From: Sphingomonas pruni NBRC 15498
GTDB lineage: Bacteria > Pseudomonadota > Alphaproteobacteria > Sphingomonadales > Sphingomonadaceae
Assembly (NCBI RefSeq): GCF_001598455.1
Contig: NZ_BCYZ01000008.1
Coordinates: 42,612-106,611 of the forward strand
DNA: 64,000 nucleotides
Direction: 5' to 3'
Positions 44,216 to 54,127 of the stretch are shown one piece after another. The notes under the pieces are model-generated. The model saw only the letters and a list, made by a program, of their open reading frames with translations. It had not been told where the DNA came from and made no database searches. Each line of letters begins with the position of its first letter. The stretch's first letter is position 1. Both the position numbers and the translations under genes were made by a program.

Positions 44216-44354
44216 CGCATTTTAGCGTTGAGTCCCTCCTCCGCAGCGTCTGCCCTTCGGATGCCGCGTCGGCGTTCGGTCGCCGCGGCGTTTTGGCCAA
44301 GACCACCGGAGACAACCGGTTGGCCGGAAACAGTTGATTAGGAACACTATTTTT

Positions 44355-46067
<1,713 letters not shown>

Positions 46068-46077
46068 GACACAGATT

Positions 46078-46107
46078 GGGTAGCATCCTGAGGATGCTAC
46101 CCTTTTT
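46078..46107 (+). terminator. intrinsic terminator after rpsA
   Basis: GGGTAGCATCC-TGA-GGATGCTACCC is a perfect eleven-base stem followed by TTTTT, eleven bases after the rpsA stop codon. This is the clearest rho-independent terminator in the window. Confidence 0.92.
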
Positions 46108-46277
46108 GTTGCAATTTAACTGTCGAATCGGTCCTATTGCGTTCGACTGATTTTCTTTATGATGTACGTCGGTGGGGGCCCTTTTTCCGTGAGGGGGAAT
46201 TCTCGGGAAACGGGTAGTCGATGGAGAAGACCGGGAATGCCCCGGTGGTCCTTCGATTCTGGGGAGACCGTGTTCGT

Positions 46278-46556
46278 ATGATTCGTTCGGAACTGATTCA
46301 AAAACTGGCAGAAGCCAATCCCGATCTTGCGCTCCGCGATGTCGAAGCGATCGTCACGACGTTCTTCGATGAGATTTCGCGGCGCTTGGCGGCCGATGGC
46401 CGCGTCGAGCTGAGGGGCTTCGGCGCTTTTTCGACCCGCGCGCGCGGCGCGCGCACCGGCCGCAACCCGCGGACGGGCGAAGTAGTGGAAGTCGACGCCA
46501 AGCGCGTTCCCTATTTCAAGCCCGGCAAGGAAATGCGCGTCCGGCTCAACGTTTGA
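46278..46556 (+). CDS. ihfB: integration host factor subunit beta
   Basis: IhfB forms a heterodimer with IhfA that bends DNA at specific sites. The ATG at 46278 ([15 protein letters not shown]) gives 92 residues, the family length. The frame is open to 46221 but the extra 19 residues are foreign to the family. The beta-arm region [20 protein letters not shown] contains the RNPxTGE signature and the intercalating proline. [15 protein letters not shown] is the family C-terminus. It has its own promoter region after the rpsA terminator. Confidence 0.95.
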   Translation: MIRSELIQKLAEANPDLALRDVEAIVTTFFDEISRRLAADGRVELRGFGAFSTRARGARTGRNPRTGEVVEVDAKRVPYFKPGKEMRVRLNV

Positions 46557-46566
46557 GCCAAGGCGG

Positions 46567-46603
46567 CCTGGTTCAAGCGCTGCGAAGCGTAGCTTGAACC
46601 AGG
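46567..46603. terminator. long hairpin downstream of ihfB
   Basis: CCTGGTTCAAGC and GCTTGAACCAGG form a perfect twelve-base inverted repeat around a 13-base loop, eleven bases after the ihfB stop codon. There is no T run, so it may be a rho-dependent or processing structure instead of an intrinsic terminator. Confidence 0.6.
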
Positions 46604-46733
46604 ACTCGCCGCAGGCCGGCCGGCAGGCGCTCCGCGTCTGACCGACGTCACGCGATTCACTCGCGTGACGGCACCCTCGCCTTCCAACTCCCGGCTTGAC
46701 CCAGACGCGCGCCTGAGCGACCTGTGCCGCGAC

Positions 46734-46819
46734 GCGGACGTGGCGAAATTGGTAGACGCACGGGACTTAAAATCCCTCGCCCTATGGGTGTGCGGGTTCG
46801 AGTCCCGCCGTCCGCACCA
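46734..46819 (+). tRNA. tRNA-Leu (TAA)
   Basis: An 86-base cloverleaf from GCGGACG to the paired CGTCCGC A CCA, with encoded CCA. The anticodon loop CTTAAAA closed by GGGA/TCCC gives anticodon TAA. The long variable arm (TCGCCCTATGGGTG) is the class II feature expected of tRNA-Leu. Confidence 0.97.
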
Positions 46820-46902
46820 GATTTGGTAGACTGGCGCGCGACCGACGCGCGAGCAACTCGCGTTAATCATAAAATAGTGTCGGGTCGTTAGCGCGGACCC
46901 TG

Positions 46903-48006
46903 ATGGAGCCGCGCGCAGATATCCCCGGCAATGCCTCGGCCGTTCCCCGACTGGCGCGGCTTGACGGGCTGCGTGGCATCGCCGCGTGCGTCGTCGCCGG
47001 ATATCACCTCCAGATTTTCTATTATAACGGCCTCAGCGACTTCTTCGGCGGCGTCGCCGGCTGGCTCTTTCGATGGGGCTGGACCTTCGTCGATCTGTTC
47101 TTCCTGATCTCCGGCTACATCTTCGCCCATGTCTATCGCGGCGGCGCGGACCTGCGCACCGCGCGCCAGTTCGGCGACTTCGCCGTGGCGCGCGTCGCGC
47201 GGCTCTATCCGCTTCACCTCACCATGTTGCTGATCGTGGCGGTGCTGGATTGGGGAAGGCCGGAAAACACGCTCCCGATCTTCCTGTGCCATTTGTTCAT
47301 GCTGCAAGGGATCGTGCCCGGGGCCGATAGCGGATTCGTCGGACCGAGCTGGTCGATCTCGGTCGAAATCCTCTGCTACTTCCTGTTCGCCCTGGCCGCC
47401 GGTTCGGGCAAGCGCGCGGTCACCTGGGTTTCGGTGGCCCTGGCCGTGCTCATCGTGGCGAAACTCGCCCTGCTCGGATTGCCCGGTGGGCCCTGGGGCG
47501 CCGACTATCTGATCGGCGGGGTGCTCGGCTTCTTCATCGGTCAGCTGATGTGGCAGCATCGCGAGATACTGGCGCGGGTGCCGACCATCGTCCTAGTCCC
47601 GGCATTGGCGATCGGCGCGACGATCAATGTCGGCTCTTTCAGTCCATTGCTGCCGCTGGACCTGCTGGCCTGGCCGTCGGCGTTGTTGCTTGTGTTACGC
47701 ATCAAGACGTTCGAAACGCGCCCGTTATTGTGGCTGGGGGACCGCAGCTATGGCATCTATCTGGTCCATTATCCGGTCCTGAACCTCTTTTTCGCCGCGC
47801 TCGGCAAGTCGCACGCCAGCTGGATAGGTGTCATCGCTCTCTATGTGACCTTCTCGATCGTCGTTTTGGCGCTGGCGAATGTGGCGCTCCATCTGGTCGA
47901 GCGTCCCGGCCGCAGAGCGGTGCGCGCGGCGTGGGCCAAGCGCCATCCGTCGCCTCCGCTTGGCGGTTCGGTTGCGGCCTATCAGGCGGCGGACAGCAAT
48001 CCTTAG
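46903..48006 (+). CDS. acyltransferase 3 (OafA/YrhL) family membrane protein
   Basis: This 367-residue inner-membrane protein has about ten helices. The family start RLARLDGLRGIAACVVAGYH carries the catalytic histidine (position in VAGYHL) and RxxR-type stretch (FAVARVARLYPLHL). GPSWSISVEILCYFLFA is another conserved block. The family acylates surface polysaccharides or other envelope substrates. It stands alone between tRNA-Leu and the repeat-flanked GH16 cassette. Confidence 0.88.
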   Translation: MEPRADIPGNASAVPRLARLDGLRGIAACVVAGYHLQIFYYNGLSDFFGGVAGWLFRWGWTFVDLFFLISGYIFAHVYRGGADLRTARQFGDFAVARVARLYPLHLTMLLIVAVLDWGRPENTLPIFLCHLFMLQGIVPGADSGFVGPSWSISVEILCYFLFALAAGSGKRAVTWVSVALAVLIVAKLALLGLPGGPWGADYLIGGVLGFFIGQLMWQHREILARVPTIVLVPALAIGATINVGSFSPLLPLDLLAWPSALLLVLRIKTFETRPLLWLGDRSYGIYLVHYPVLNLFFAALGKSHASWIGVIALYVTFSIVVLALANVALHLVERPGRRAVRAAWAKRHPSPPLGGSVAAYQAADSNP

Positions 48007-48132
48007 CGATGATCCTGCTTTGGTCATGGCGAGCCCCGTGACTAGGTAAACCCAATCTATCGTTCATCGGCGGCGGGCAAGAGGCCGGATGCCACGGGAG
48101 CCAAAGCCAATCGTTTTGCCAAGGCGCTGTCT

Positions 48133-48296
48133 GAAATTGGGCCGGGAGCCGACTGGCAACTTCCGGGCTTGTAACTTGAGAAGGTGACCAAAAATTGCAC
48201 AGCCTGGTGCGGTGGAAGTGGTAGTTCAATTCTCACCGGCAGCACCATTTTCTCGGTACTAGGTAGCAAGCGCATCAAGTGCGGTTCTAGCGCTTA
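48133..48296. repeat. 164-bp direct repeat, left copy
   Basis: This block recurs at 50459-50622 in the same orientation with nine mismatches in 164 bases and no gaps (about 94% identity). Bases 48222-48246 (AGTTCAATTCTCACCGGCAGCACCA region) look like the 3' end of a tRNA: a T loop TTCAATT, then an acceptor-like CGGCAGC plus ACCA. The rest does not fold as a tRNA. The two copies enclose the GH16 gene. Confidence 0.85.
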
Positions 48297-48436
48297 TCCG
48301 TCCCCTTGTCGGCACAGATGACTGCCCGCAGCGTCTCGTTCTCGATCGATACGCAGCGCCGGCCCCGCCAGACATGGTCGCGCAGGCGGCAACCGGCGTT
48401 GCGGTGCGGCCCGAAGCGCGGGCCCGTGTCCTTCAT
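48287..48436 (-). pseudogene. N-terminal fragment of a DUF4432/aldose-epimerase-like gene
   Basis: The ATG at 48436 opens 49 codons. RRCVSIENETLRAVICADKG followed by TD resembles the N-terminus of DUF4432-type mutarotase-like proteins, in which SIENxxLRVxVLxDKGxDI is typical. The frame ends in a TAG that lies inside the left direct repeat (48287-48289). The remainder of the gene is not found beside either repeat. It therefore looks like a gene cut by repeat insertion. The family call is from motif memory. Confidence 0.5.
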
Positions 48437-48656
48437 GATGCTGGAAGTTCCTCTATTTGTGGCGTCGAAAGCGACGTGCTGAACGTCGCATAGCTGGATG
48501 CGTGCATCGGAAGACGATCGTTCGCGTGAAGTTTGCTACCCGACTAGCGACGGCATTCCCGGGCGGCGGACGGTACGGAGGACCGCGAAGAGGGGCTGGC
48601 GCCGGGCGGGGCTAGCCTCACTCCATCGCGACAAATCCGCCCCCGTATGCAACGCA

Positions 48657-49949
48657 TCAGCCCGTCTGGGTGAACTGAACGTCATCGACCTTGATCCACT
48701 GATTGGCGCCAGCGGTTGAGGTGAAGGCGATGGTCGCCGATTTGCTGGTCACGGCGATGTTATCGATGGTGATGAGCGTCCAGCTATTCGTCGTCGGAAA
48801 GGTGACCGTGCGCTCGGTTCCGCCAAAGTTCAGCACGCGCATCAGCGCCTGCGCCTGACCGCCGGAGCTCTTGACGCGCGCAGTCAGCCGGTAGGTGCCA
48901 TTCGGAATGAACTTCAGATTCTGCTTGGTCGTCACCTGATAGGCTGCGTTGGACATCTGAACGAGAGCACGGTTGCCGTTGTAAAAGTCGTCCGTCACCA
49001 GATAGCTGGCGGCCTTGTCGTAATTCTCTATCCAGGCCGGGGGATTCCACAGCGCGAACGCGTTGTTGGGGGTCGCATCGAAGCTGCCGTTGCCGAGCAG
49101 ATTGGCACCGGTGAAGGGCTTGTTGTAATAACGGAAATAATCGAAATCGCTGTATCCCGGTAGCGCCCCGAGGTTCGACGGATTTGCCGTGCGGATCGCG
49201 GTGAGCCAAAAGGTCTGCGGCGTGAAGACGTAGCCGTTAGTGGTGTTGTCGATGGTGAACTTGAGCACGCCGTTGACGTAGAATTTGGTATAGGTCGGCG
49301 TGTACTCGAACCCGTATACGTTCCAGTCGCTATAGTTGACGCCCATCAGCGCACCGTTTCGCGCCCCCAGCCGGTGACTGGTTTCCCCGGCCGCCTGGAC
49401 GAAGTCGCCCATGTCCATGCTGTCCGGCGAATTATGTTCGAACGCATCGATCTCGTAGAGTTGGTTGTTTTCGGGCTGCAGGGCGGCGTCGATATCCTGA
49501 TCGATCTTCGGGTCGCCGCCGGCGCCCGAGAGGTCGCGGCGAATGCCCATCGACCAGAAGGATGTATGCAACCCGGTCGTGCCGCCGAAGAGACGGGCGC
49601 GGATCTCGTAATAGCCATAGCCGAAGTTGTTGCGCGACATGATACCGCCGCCGGTATAGTCCGACACACCGTCGCCGTTCACATCCTCGTAGCCGAACCT
49701 CAGTCGCAGGCTGCTGCCGTCGAGCGAGACGTTCTGGGATCGGACATAGCCGCCGGCATAGGGCTCGGCGATGCGATAATACCAGTCATTGGTGTTGAGG
49801 GCGGTCGCGTTGAACTCATCGGCATAGGCCAATGAATATCCCGCAGGTGGCGCCGCCGACGCCGCCTCGGGCCACCCGATGTCATAAGCCCCCGCCATCG
49901 CGACCATTGCAAGTGGGCAGCTGACCGACGCCTTCAGGATATGCCGCAT
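48657..49949 (-). CDS. secreted glycoside hydrolase family 16 endo-beta-glucanase with C-terminal carbohydrate-binding module
   Basis: The ATG at 49949 has GGGAGAG upstream and gives 430 residues with a signal peptide ending around residue 32 (AASA-AP). The catalytic domain (about 35-285) has the GH16 motif EIDAFE, with nucleophile E176, D178 and acid/base E181. Neighbouring blocks are SRNNFGYGYYEIRARL and WNVYGFEYTPTYTKFYVNG. The last 145 residues form a beta-sandwich of the CBM type (FKI/PNGTYRLTARVKSSGG). Laminarin, agar or carrageenan-type glucans are possible substrates; I cannot choose. It lies between two 164-bp direct repeats. Confidence 0.9.
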   Translation of the reverse strand: MRHILKASVSCPLAMVAMAGAYDIGWPEAASAAPPAGYSLAYADEFNATALNTNDWYYRIAEPYAGGYVRSQNVSLDGSSLRLRFGYEDVNGDGVSDYTGGGIMSRNNFGYGYYEIRARLFGGTTGLHTSFWSMGIRRDLSGAGGDPKIDQDIDAALQPENNQLYEIDAFEHNSPDSMDMGDFVQAAGETSHRLGARNGALMGVNYSDWNVYGFEYTPTYTKFYVNGVLKFTIDNTTNGYVFTPQTFWLTAIRTANPSNLGALPGYSDFDYFRYYNKPFTGANLLGNGSFDATPNNAFALWNPPAWIENYDKAASYLVTDDFYNGNRALVQMSNAAYQVTTKQNLKFIPNGTYRLTARVKSSGGQAQALMRVLNFGGTERTVTFPTTNSWTLITIDNIAVTSKSATIAFTSTAGANQWIKVDDVQFTQTG

Positions 49950-50458
49950 AGTTCTCTCCCTTCGATGAAGCGCCATGCCGGCTCCTGTCGGTTCTCGAAG
50001 CGCCGAGTAATATTTGACGCTTTTTTAGCAACGAGTCAATTCGACCGAATTTTCTTCCGAGAGAAATCTATCTATTCTAAACTATGATTTACGCGCTCGC
50101 CTTCCCATTTTTATTGCTTATATCGCAATGCATGGAGAGTGAACGCTCCAGCGAATGGAAGAACTCTCTTTAGAGCTCAAGCCGCAAGCCAGCCGTCACT
50201 AAGACGGAATCGATGGAGCGGGGTTCGCCCGGAGCGAGTGTCGCGGTATGGCAACCTGGCTTTCTGACCCAGCCGTGAAAGTCAGGGGTTGCAGCCAGGC
50301 TGACCAACGCCGACGATGGACCGCAAAGAATTATCCTTTAGGGCGAAGAGAGACTTGGCCGCGGCCTCAGAACGCTAAAGCCCCGTCACGTATTCTCGCC
50401 TTTTAAGCTTCGGGGAATGGAGCGTGCGCGGCGCCAATTCAGCTCGGTCGCGATGGCG
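49950..50458. other. 509-base gap upstream of the GH16 gene, no gene seen
   Basis: The first 120 bases are AT-rich (AGCAACGAGTCAATTCGACC region and a run of T near 50023) and probably carry the GH16 promoter. No conserved frame is found on either strand, and the frames that are open do not resemble proteins. The stretch ends at the right direct repeat. Confidence 0.5.
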
Positions 50459-50622
50459 GAATTTGGGACGGGAGCCGACTGGCAACTTCCAGGCTTGTAA
50501 CTTGAGAAGCTGACCAAAAATTGCACGGCCTGGTGCGGTGGAAGTCGTAGTTCAATTCTCAACGGCAGCACCATTTTGTCGGTACTAGGTAGCAAGCGCA
50601 CCAAGTGCGGTTCTAGCGCTTA
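50459..50622. repeat. 164-bp direct repeat, right copy
   Basis: Same sequence as 48133-48296 with nine substitutions and the same orientation, 2326 bases away. It also carries the TTCAATTCTC...GGCAGCACCA tRNA-3'-end-like stretch, with one change next to the T stem (CTCAA instead of CTCAC). It abuts the 3' end of the unknown gene at 50638. Confidence 0.85.
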
Positions 50623-50637
50623 AGCAAGTCCGTTACG

Positions 50638-51216
50638 TTAGGTTCGGCGCGCTTCGGGCACAGCGTATACGGGTCGATCGAACACGGTCTGGCGATAGGC
50701 GTCCGCGTCCAAGAAAATCAGAACGCTTTCGTCATCTGTGCGGACCGTCAGACTTGCATCCCAATCCTCGTAGACCTCACCGGCACACAAAATCACGGTC
50801 TCAGCTCCAATCCGAACCTGAATGTTCTGTAGCCGATCGTCATCGTCGAGCGACCAGTCAATCGCACTGATCTCTCCTTTCGGAAACTCGTTCATCTCTC
50901 GAAGCCGAAATGGCAGCGCTAGCAATTCGGCTTTCGGCGACAGCTGTTCGCTCGCAATACTCGGCCATAGCGGGAATGACTCGTCGTCCTGGGTATTCAG
51001 CACATGCAGGATTGTGCCGTCCGTGAAATTAATTTCGAGCGTCATCGCCTGTGCAAAAGGCAGTTTAGGATCGGAGAAGTACGGCGCTTCGTCGGGGCCG
51101 TAGATCGCCAATTCATGCACGCGGGTACTGGCGACGATTTTGCCCACGCAACCCCGCAGCGCCGCCGTCCATTGGTAAGTCCAAGAGGTTGCGCTAGGTG
51201 CCGGCCAGTCGCCCAT
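50638..51216 (-). CDS. hypothetical protein, unknown family
   Basis: The ATG at 51216 gives 192 residues; a longer start at 51279 is possible. The sequence is acidic with alternating strand-like segments (AMTLEINFTDGTILHVLNTQ, LQNIQVRIGAETVILCAGEV) and no signal peptide or membrane helix. No family is recognised. The base composition is lower in GC than its neighbours and the stop codon lies 15 bases from the right direct repeat. This suggests association with the accessory segment. The two-beta-sheet appearance recalls small immunity proteins, but this is speculation. Confidence 0.6.
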   Translation of the reverse strand: MGDWPAPSATSWTYQWTAALRGCVGKIVASTRVHELAIYGPDEAPYFSDPKLPFAQAMTLEINFTDGTILHVLNTQDDESFPLWPSIASEQLSPKAELLALPFRLREMNEFPKGEISAIDWSLDDDDRLQNIQVRIGAETVILCAGEVYEDWDASLTVRTDDESVLIFLDADAYRQTVFDRPVYAVPEARRT

Positions 51217-51370
51217 TGGCAGACTCTTGCGCGGTTCGGCCCGCGCCCGCAAGAGAGCATTTCCTACGCTATCCAGCACACTAGGGAGAAGCCATCGTCA
51301 TGGAGTATCGCAGATCGCCCTAGCTTGCTCTGACCCGGACACGCGCAAGCCCGACCAGCACCCTCGTCTC

Positions 51371-52414
51371 CTAACTATCGATCATCACCCCCGAGTAGGC
51401 CTCGTCCTCGAGCGCCCTGCCCGCTCCTACGGCCACGCTGGTCAGGGGATCTTCGGCAACGATGACCGGCACGCCCGTCGCCTCGGCCAGCGCGTCGCTG
51501 ATGCCGGTCAGCAGCGAGCCGCCTCCGGTCATGACGATACCGTGATCATGGATGTCCGACGCGAGTTCCGGCTCGGTGGCGCCGAGGGTGCGCAGCACGG
51601 TCTCGATCACCTGATCGACGAGGTCGCTGAGCGGCCCGGCGATGTCGCCCTGGCAGATGTCGATCTCGCGCGGCACGCCATTGACCTGATCGCGGCCGCG
51701 TACGGCCATGACGAGCCCGCGCCCGTCCTCCGGCATCCGCGCGATGCCGATCTCCATCTTGATCCGCTCCGCCGTCGTCTCGCCGATGACCAGATTGTGG
51801 TTGCGGCGAATGCTCGACGCGATGGCATCGTCCATCTTGTCGCCGCCGACGCGTGCCGATGCATGATGCACGAGGTTGCCGAGCGAGAGGACCGCGACCT
51901 CGGTCGTGCCGCCGCCGATGTCGACGATCATCGTGCCGACCGGATCGTTGATCGACAGTCCCGCACCGATTGCAGCCGCCATCGGCTCCTCGATCAGGCG
52001 AACCCGGCGCGCGCCGGCATTGGTCCCGGCTTGCCGTATCGCCCGCCGCTCGACCTGAGTCGCGCCCGAGGGAATGCAGACCAGAATGTCGGGCCGGCGC
52101 GGGAGCCGCGAGGGGCCGCCATGCGCCTTGTCGATGAACGCCTTGATCATCTGTTCGGCGATATCGACGTCGGCGATGACGCCGTCGCGCATCGGACGCA
52201 CGGTCGAGGTGCCCTGCGGCGTCCGCCCGATCATCAGCTTGGCTTCCATTCCGAACGCCCGCAATCGCTTCAAGCCGTCGATCAGCTCGATCGCGACGAC
52301 CGATGGTTCGTTGAGCACGATGCCCCGGCCCCGCAGGTAAACGATGGTATTCACCGTGCCGAGGTCGATCGCCATGTCGTTGGAGGTCGTGGAAAGAAAG
52401 CGGGGTACGCGCAT
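51371..52414 (-). CDS. MreB-like actin-family rod-shape protein (paralogue)
   Basis: This 347-residue protein has the MreB/Mbl ATPase fold. Markers are MAIDLGTVNTIVYLRGRGIVLNEPSVVA (phosphate-1 loop), VCIPSGATQVERRAI, LIEEPMAAAIGAGL, and the phosphate-2 loop VDIGGGTTEVAVLSLG. The adenosine motif is MTGGGSLLTGISDAL. MreB polymerises under the inner membrane and organises peptidoglycan synthesis. mreC, mreD, pbp2 and rodA are not adjacent. This is therefore probably a second copy rather than the housekeeping gene. Confidence 0.9.
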   Translation of the reverse strand: MRVPRFLSTTSNDMAIDLGTVNTIVYLRGRGIVLNEPSVVAIELIDGLKRLRAFGMEAKLMIGRTPQGTSTVRPMRDGVIADVDIAEQMIKAFIDKAHGGPSRLPRRPDILVCIPSGATQVERRAIRQAGTNAGARRVRLIEEPMAAAIGAGLSINDPVGTMIVDIGGGTTEVAVLSLGNLVHHASARVGGDKMDDAIASSIRRNHNLVIGETTAERIKMEIGIARMPEDGRGLVMAVRGRDQVNGVPREIDICQGDIAGPLSDLVDQVIETVLRTLGATEPELASDIHDHGIVMTGGGSLLTGISDALAEATGVPVIVAEDPLTSVAVGAGRALEDEAYSGVMIDS

Positions 52415-52673
52415 GATTACTCGATCTTCAGGAGGCGCGAGAACGTCCGCGCATCATTGTCCGGCGTTCGGCTCGTCATAGAGGGCGGCGAGCCGGTCGA
52501 CTTCCGCAATGAGCCCTCCCTGCTCATTAAGCCACCATTGAGTCGCACCGGGCATCGGGTGGCCAACACGCCCCGTCGCGCATTGTGGCAACCGATGCTA
52601 ACCCCGGGGCTGCTGAAAGACGCGCGTTATGGCGTCATGGCCGTTCGAAATGCCGGCGGGGATGGAGGTGAGA

Positions 52674-53063
52674 ATGGCACGAAAGGATTTCGACCCGGCC
52701 AGCGTTCGGCCGGATGGGCGCCCGGCGTCACGAGCAACCTTGTTTGACCCCAAGGGAGAAGGACCGTGGAGAGGATCGGTTGCGGGACTGGACCTCGACG
52801 GGCCGGTCACGGTGCTTGCTTATGGCACCGACGAGATCGGCGTAGGGCCGCGCCTGCATGTTCATCCGTATGACGAGACCTTCATCGTAATACAGGGCCG
52901 CGCCCGCTTCTTCGTAGGCGACATCGTGATCGACGCTTCTGCCGGAGAGGTCGTGCTCGGTCCGGCGGGGGTGCCGCACAAGTTCGAGAATCTGGGGCCG
53001 GGCCGCCTTCAGACGATCGACATCCACCACTCCCCGCAATGGATTCAGACCGACCTGGAGTAG
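52674..53063 (+). CDS. cupin-domain protein
   Basis: The ATG at 52674 follows GGAGGTGAGA and gives 129 residues. The single cupin barrel has the metal-binding motifs GPRLHVHPYDETFIVIQG (two His and Glu) and GVPHKFENLG (third His). Such proteins bind metal and may be isomerases, dioxygenases or just ligand sensors. The specific activity cannot be given. It is divergent from the MreB-like gene. Confidence 0.87.
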   Translation: MARKDFDPASVRPDGRPASRATLFDPKGEGPWRGSVAGLDLDGPVTVLAYGTDEIGVGPRLHVHPYDETFIVIQGRARFFVGDIVIDASAGEVVLGPAGVPHKFENLGPGRLQTIDIHHSPQWIQTDLE

Positions 53064-53190
53064 CTCGCCTGCAGGTGCGGTCGAGGCCGCCCGACCTCTG
53101 CACGGACGTTCGCGCCCGCCGCCATTGGGCCCGCGGCTATTGGGCCCGCCGCCGTCGGGATCGTCAGGACCTGCCTTGGCCAGAGCGGAA

Positions 53191-53217
53191 CTCGGGGTGG
53201 GCGTTGCCCACCCCGAG
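53191..53217. terminator. long hairpin between the convergent cupin and OmpA genes
   Basis: CTCGGGGTGGGC-GTT-GCCCACCCCGAG is a perfect twelve-base stem. It lies five bases from the OmpA stop codon and 128 bases after the cupin stop codon, so it can end transcription from the OmpA side. Confidence 0.75.
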
Positions 53218-53221
53218 GCGC

Positions 53222-54127
53222 TTACATGCCGTCGACGGCCTTGCTGACCATAACGTTCACCGCGACGCGACGGTTCTGCGCCTTGCCGGCGGCGGTGTCG
53301 TTGGGGGCCGCCGGATCCGCTTCGGACATCCCGGTCGGGGTCAGCATGCGATAGGGCTTCCAGTGGCACGCCTGCTGGAGATAATTGACGACGCGGCTGG
53401 CGCGCTTCTCGCTGAGCGATTGGTTCAAATCCTGGCTGCCGGTGGAATCGGTGTAACCGACGACGAGAAGCAGGGCGTTGTTCATGCCTTCGGCTTGCTG
53501 TGCGGCGGCGCAGAGATCGGCCTTCGCCTGGGGCGACAGATCCGCCCTGCCGGTGGCGAAGGTCACGTTGGTCGTGCCCTTGACGTTATACTGATCGATA
53601 TCGGCCACGCGGCCGCGCAGCGCCTCGGTCGCCGCTGCCTGTTCGCCGAAGCGCTGGTCGGTACCGTTGCGGATCATCGACGCGGTCCGCAGATCCTTGC
53701 TCTTGAGCGCGATCTGGTCCGCGACGAGGCCGCCGCCCCATTGTACGGTCTTGATGCTGACCGGCAGGCCGTTGAGCAGTCGGTCGGCGGCAAGCTTGTT
53801 GCTCCGGATGCCGAGCAGGCCGCCCTTGGACTTGATCCGGGTTGCGTCGCTGAGCAGGACAACCGTCTTGGCTCCGCCGGCGGTGGTCACTTGCATCTTC
53901 TGGTCATTGCGCGCCGAAATGAAGCCTTCGACCTCGGGGCCGTCCGGCATCCCGGACAGATCGGCGGGCACGGTGCCGTTCACGGTGATGTCAGGGTTGG
54001 CGGGCGCCGCAGCGGGGGCCGGAGCGGTATCCTGCGGGGTCTGCTGCGCATGCACGCCAGCCGACATCGTGCCGGTAAGCAGGGCGAGCATGAAAAGCAT
54101 TCTGGGGGTTTTGGAAATGGCAGTCAT
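53222..54127 (-). CDS. OmpA-family peptidoglycan-binding outer-membrane or periplasmic protein
   Basis: This 301-residue protein has a signal peptide (FMLALLTGTMSAGVHAQ). The N-terminal half (about 30-190) carries no membrane-barrel pattern and is of unknown fold. The last 110 residues form the OmpA-like peptidoglycan-binding domain: VTFATGRADLSPQAKADLC, LLLVVGYTDSTGSQDLNQSLSEKRA, and GMSEADPAAPNDTAAGKAQNRRV. The NxxLSxxRA and NRRV motifs contact diaminopimelate. SD is AAGGAG. It is probably a periplasmic anchor. Confidence 0.9.
   Translation of the reverse strand: MTAISKTPRMLFMLALLTGTMSAGVHAQQTPQDTAPAPAAAPANPDITVNGTVPADLSGMPDGPEVEGFISARNDQKMQVTTAGGAKTVVLLSDATRIKSKGGLLGIRSNKLAADRLLNGLPVSIKTVQWGGGLVADQIALKSKDLRTASMIRNGTDQRFGEQAAATEALRGRVADIDQYNVKGTTNVTFATGRADLSPQAKADLCAAAQQAEGMNNALLLVVGYTDSTGSQDLNQSLSEKRASRVVNYLQQACHWKPYRMLTPTGMSEADPAAPNDTAAGKAQNRRVAVNVMVSKAVDGM

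Noticed and set aside
48057..50604. Two similar 72-73-residue minus-strand frames at 48057-48278 and 50386-50604
   Set aside because: They are shadows of the 164-bp direct repeat. The shared part ends at the repeat edges and the rest differs, so they are not a paralogous gene pair.
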